In this document: piece after piece, positions 61,733-64,000 of the stretch
How the letters are laid out: the number at the start of each line of letters is the position of its first letter
How positions within the stretch are numbered: the first letter of the stretch is position 1
Assembly (NCBI GenBank): GCA_028819845.1
Contig: JAPPKS010000006.1
Location: 62,001-126,000 of the forward strand
Direction: 5' to 3'
Origin: Candidatus Poribacteria bacterium
GTDB taxonomy: Bacteria; Poribacteria; WGA-4E; PCPOR2b
DNA length: 64,000 bases
Program-made: the position numbers and the translations under genes
Notes under the pieces: generated by a model
What the model saw: the letters and a program-made list of their open reading frames with translations, nothing else
Told to the model about the DNA's origin: nothing
The model's database searches: none

Positions 61733-61742
61733 CTCGTTTTTA

Positions 61743-61967
61743 CGAAACGAACCCAAAACGAAGCCAAATTACCTGACTCCATTTCCCCTCTCCCCACGAC
61801 AAGGAATCGACTGCGCGGATAATGAAGCGGTAGATTGGGGATTGGTGCTTTACGAACCGCAAATTACCAACACCTATCTCGTACAACGTCCTAATCCTCA
61901 ATAGGGATGTTCCCGCCGATGTGCGCTGCGATATTTTTGCGAAACGAACCCAAAACGAAGCCAAATT
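61743..61967. repeat. Two identical 28-bp direct repeats in a gene-free stretch
   Basis: A 28-base sequence beginning CGAAACGAACCCAAAACG and ending GCCAAATT is present at 61743-61770 and 61940-61967. The whole stretch 61733-62311 (about 580 bp) shows no supportable gene, but also holds GTAGGTTGGGTA at 61995-62006 and a dispersed palindromic repeat unit at about 62020-62070. Confidence 0.65.
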
Positions 61968-62265
61968 TCCCTCTTGACAAGGGCCCCAGTTTTTGTAGGT
62001 TGGGTAGAGCGATTAGGCGAGTGAATAACGAGGGATCAAGCGAACGAATAGTGAGCGCGATAGACTTCACTAGTCTTCTCCGAAACCCAACGTTTTTGCA
62101 GCGTTCGGGTAACCGGTTGACAGATGCCGCCACCAGGCGGATCCGAATAAAAAAGGGGGTTGTTTTGTAATTGGGGTGGGGGATTGTGTTTGGGAGGTGT
62201 TTGGAATGGGGGAAGTTACAAAAGCGTTGGGTACCGGGAAAGATTAAGGAAACCTATCGCCCTCC

Positions 62266-62334
62266 CTATTCGGTCAGTTGATCCTTCGCTATTCGCTCAA
62301 TTGATCCCGCCCTATTCAGTCGGTTGATCCTTCG
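62266..62334. repeat. Three tandem 23-bp repeats overlapping a gene end
   Basis: Units at 62266-62288, 62289-62311 and 62312-62334 share CTATTC-GTC--TTGATCC--CG, with one to four changes each. They match the core of the dispersed palindromic family. The third unit supplies the stop codon and last seven or eight residues of the minus-strand gene ending at 62312. Confidence 0.7.
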
Positions 62335-62548
62335 CTTCCTCGAAATGGCGGATTGCGGTTTCGAACTGGTCACGGCAACCCGGGTTGCAAAACCCGACGA
62401 CATTGCCGTCGTATTCTGTGAGCGAATCAGCCTGAACCGGCTTGCCAGACCACGGGCAGGTTTCGTTGATGCAATCCGCGATGTCTAAATCGGGGCGAGA
62501 CGCGCTTTCCGGCATGGACGGAGTATAATCGTGGTGCTTATCTGACAT
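62312..62548 (-). CDS. Small Cys-rich, YHS/TRASH-like metal-binding protein
   Basis: 78 residues. DIADCINETCPWSGKPVQAD and DGNVVGFCNPGCRDQFE give a CxxxxC...CxxxC set like the YHS/TRASH zinc or iron-binding fold. The C-terminus (FEEAKDQPTE) is encoded by a dispersed repeat unit, so the present stop is probably repeat-derived. Function unknown; such domains occur alone or fused to transferases and metal transporters. Confidence 0.7.
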   Translation of the reverse strand: MSDKHHDYTPSMPESASRPDLDIADCINETCPWSGKPVQADSLTEYDGNVVGFCNPGCRDQFETAIRHFEEAKDQPTE

Positions 62549-62643
62549 TCAAGTTCCCTAACAGTTACTCCTCAAAAAAACTGAGTCTCTACCATTTTGC
62601 CGTCTTTTATAGAACGACTTCGTAAGATTAAACCTATATTTCA

Positions 62644-63090
62644 TTATTTCGTTGAGAATATTTCGTGATTTGGATCCCACCACAGAAAATAGCAAATTGC
62701 CCCGTCTCGTATTCCCCAGACACGTTCTTTCCTACTTATCCTAAACGAATATAGGTATTCAATTTCAAAGCTGAACTGAGAAAGCAGCTTCCGAGCGTCC
62801 TTATTTAAATTATTCATTTTCGATTTTGGAATTGGGTGCACATGTTTTCGTTCGCTGGTCAATATTGTTCCCCATTTCATGCCTTCATATCGCCAGATTT
62901 TAGCCCATACCTTTTCTAAAAACTCCGAACAGGTTAGATTATTTACGCCCCAACGTCCATCCTTATCAATCTTAGAAAAATCCCACCTAAACGCCGAATC
63001 AGGTGAATCTGCCGAACTAGCTGGGACTTTCTTAACGTTAGAAGGGGATGTCTTCGGAGCTAGCTTCGGTTTCTTTCTGTGTTTTGCCAT
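62644..63090 (-). CDS. Candidate toxin paired with Panacea/SocA-type antitoxin
   Basis: 148 residues. A basic N-terminus (HRKKPKLAPKTSPSNVKK), then a compact domain with FRWDFSKIDKDGRWGV, YEGMKWGTILTSERKHVHP, LYSFRISRKERVWGI and a final FLWWDPNHE. The pattern of conserved W, H and R recalls a family I have seen beside Panacea-domain antitoxins. Its start overlaps the antitoxin's 3' end by 53 bp on the same strand, the usual antitoxin-first order. Toxin activity is inference. Confidence 0.65.
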   Translation of the reverse strand: MAKHRKKPKLAPKTSPSNVKKVPASSADSPDSAFRWDFSKIDKDGRWGVNNLTCSEFLEKVWAKIWRYEGMKWGTILTSERKHVHPIPKSKMNNLNKDARKLLSQFSFEIEYLYSFRISRKERVWGIRDGAICYFLWWDPNHEIFSTK

Positions 63091-63541
63091 TTTCGTTCTC
63101 TAGCAAACCACTATAGTAATCAGCCATAACACCATGTGCTATCTCCTTTGAGGCTTTCTCGAACGGCTTTAGTTCGCCTCTCGTTTCAAGCCAAGGCCTC
63201 TCCGAATGGGACAGTTCAATTAACCACTGGGCACTTCTGTGGCCATAGAATTCGAGCACCGCATCGATTGTTTCACGTTGAGATGCATGTGTCTTGATAC
63301 AATCCGAGTCGCCTTCCGCAACATCCGATTGTGAAATCTTGTATTTTCGTCTATGAGTCTCATATAGTGCAGGCACAACAGGACCGTTTTCCCAAGCCTC
63401 AATTTTTTCATCAAATAGGGGTTCTTCATCCCATACCAATGACCATGCTTGACAGTAGTAGACTAACTTCTGAAGTTTCATTGTGGTCATGTTGCCCTTT
63501 TTCTCCAGAATATACGCTGCCACATCAAACACGCTTATCAT
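63038..63541 (-). CDS. Panacea/SocA (DUF4065) antitoxin
   Basis: 167 residues from ATG 63541, chosen because GGAGGAGG lies 5-10 bases upstream; the longer frame from 63622 is not needed. VFDVAAYILEKKGNMTTMKLQKLVYYCQAWSLVW is the Panacea (SocA-like) signature, with AWENGPVVPALYETH and a C-terminal helix (ELSHSERPW). This domain neutralises many unrelated toxins. The overlapping downstream gene at 62644 is the expected partner toxin. The C-terminal tail (ENGKTQKETEASSEDIPF) is polar. Confidence 0.85.
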   Translation of the reverse strand: MISVFDVAAYILEKKGNMTTMKLQKLVYYCQAWSLVWDEEPLFDEKIEAWENGPVVPALYETHRRKYKISQSDVAEGDSDCIKTHASQRETIDAVLEFYGHRSAQWLIELSHSERPWLETRGELKPFEKASKEIAHGVMADYYSGLLENENGKTQKETEASSEDIPF

Positions 63542-63736
63542 GAAACCTCCTCCATTGTTTTCCAAATGTTGGATAGGGAGTATTTTAACAGATGTTAAGT
63601 AAAAACGTATAATACAATACACGCTGCAAAGATGTCAAGGAATATTCCACTCACCTGTGCAGCCCTTCTTGGTGAAGATAGGGCGGAATTATGGTATAAT
63701 TGAATTGAATTTTCAGCAGTTGAATATGCAGCGCTT

Positions 63737-63995
63737 GTAGGTTGGGTTAAGCGGGTAATTCCACAAGCATTCCTGCGTCAAGATTCGTCCCGATTTCTTC
63801 ACGACGCGGCTGGAAAATACGCGGAGCGTAACCCAACGCTTTTCGTATACTACAACCACTAGTCAACGGTACAATTCGCATTTAACAAAAAACGTTGGGT
63901 TACGCTTCACTAGGTCAAATTTTGAACGCAATCAAAACTCGTAACGCACGCGGCACACATGCGTTCGTTCGTCAACACCGCTCTACCCAACCTAC
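63737..63995. repeat. Nested inverted-repeat element, MITE-like
   Basis: Outer arms GTAGGTTGGGT (63737-63749) and TACCCAACCTAC (63984-63995), inner perfect 13-bp arms GCGTAACCCAACG (63826-63838) and CGTTGGGTTACGC (63893-63905). About 260 bp with no open frame of note; the outer arm is the same short repeat found at 9036, 24549 and 61995, suggesting a non-autonomous mobile element family. Confidence 0.6.
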
Positions 63996-64000
63996 AAAAG

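Noticed and set aside
1-64000. CRISPR arrays, rRNA or tRNA genes
   Set aside because: No regularly spaced direct repeats of CRISPR type, and no tRNA-like TTCGANTC arm with a supporting cloverleaf or rRNA segment, was noticed.

Overview
The window reads as a chromosome segment of a Gram-negative (lpxB, Sec and lipoprotein signals, multihaem cytochrome), mid-GC bacterium. Features such as two copies of a large OPT-like membrane protein family, many TPR/HEAT/beta-propeller exported proteins, LLM oxidoreductase and creatininase genes, and dispersed 'GTAGGTTGGG' repeats suggest a Candidatus Poribacteria-like or related deep-branching lineage. That placement is inference; no rRNA or tRNA gene was seen.

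Layout. 1-15.2 kb is mostly housekeeping: gatA (cut by the left edge), a small membrane protein, an S41 protease, hisF, a TolB-like propeller, an OPT-like membrane protein, an LLM oxidoreductase, a giant exonuclease-RecQ-UvrD helicase carrying an apparent frameshift, and a creatininase. 15.3-22.9 kb is a repetitive accessory array: two related HExxH metallopeptidase toxin tips (one still attached to the tail of an RHS core, itself placed directly behind a signal peptide), four HEAT-repeat exported proteins (three ending in the same Ig-like domain) and a SUKH/SMI1 lipoprotein. It looks like a decaying polymorphic toxin/immunity locus. 22.9-25.0 kb holds an integrase remnant with small DHGG-repeat and coiled-coil membrane proteins.

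25.4-46 kb: a heavy-metal-associated lipoprotein whose metal-binding CxxC starts with an in-frame UGA followed at the right distance by a SECIS-like hairpin (candidate selenoprotein), an 11-haem cytochrome c, TPR proteins, a VOC protein, a second OPT-like protein, a TPR-lytic transglycosylase, lpxB, three small exported proteins of unknown role, a prpB-prpC-mazG operon (methylcitrate cycle) and an M6-type secreted metalloprotease. 46-52.6 kb: PHP phosphoesterase, PfkB kinase, nrdR with a clear promoter and paired NrdR boxes, and the class II ribonucleotide reductase gene nrdJ.

52.6-64 kb is a defence island: a TIR-like three-gene operon, an IS3 remnant, a ThaI-like type II restriction-modification operon behind a consensus promoter, an FRG-TPR protein, remnants of a phage primase and of a large DNA methyltransferase, a wHTH-TPR-AlbA protein, a Panacea/SocA-type antitoxin with its partner, and palindromic or tandem repeats that also occur elsewhere in the window.
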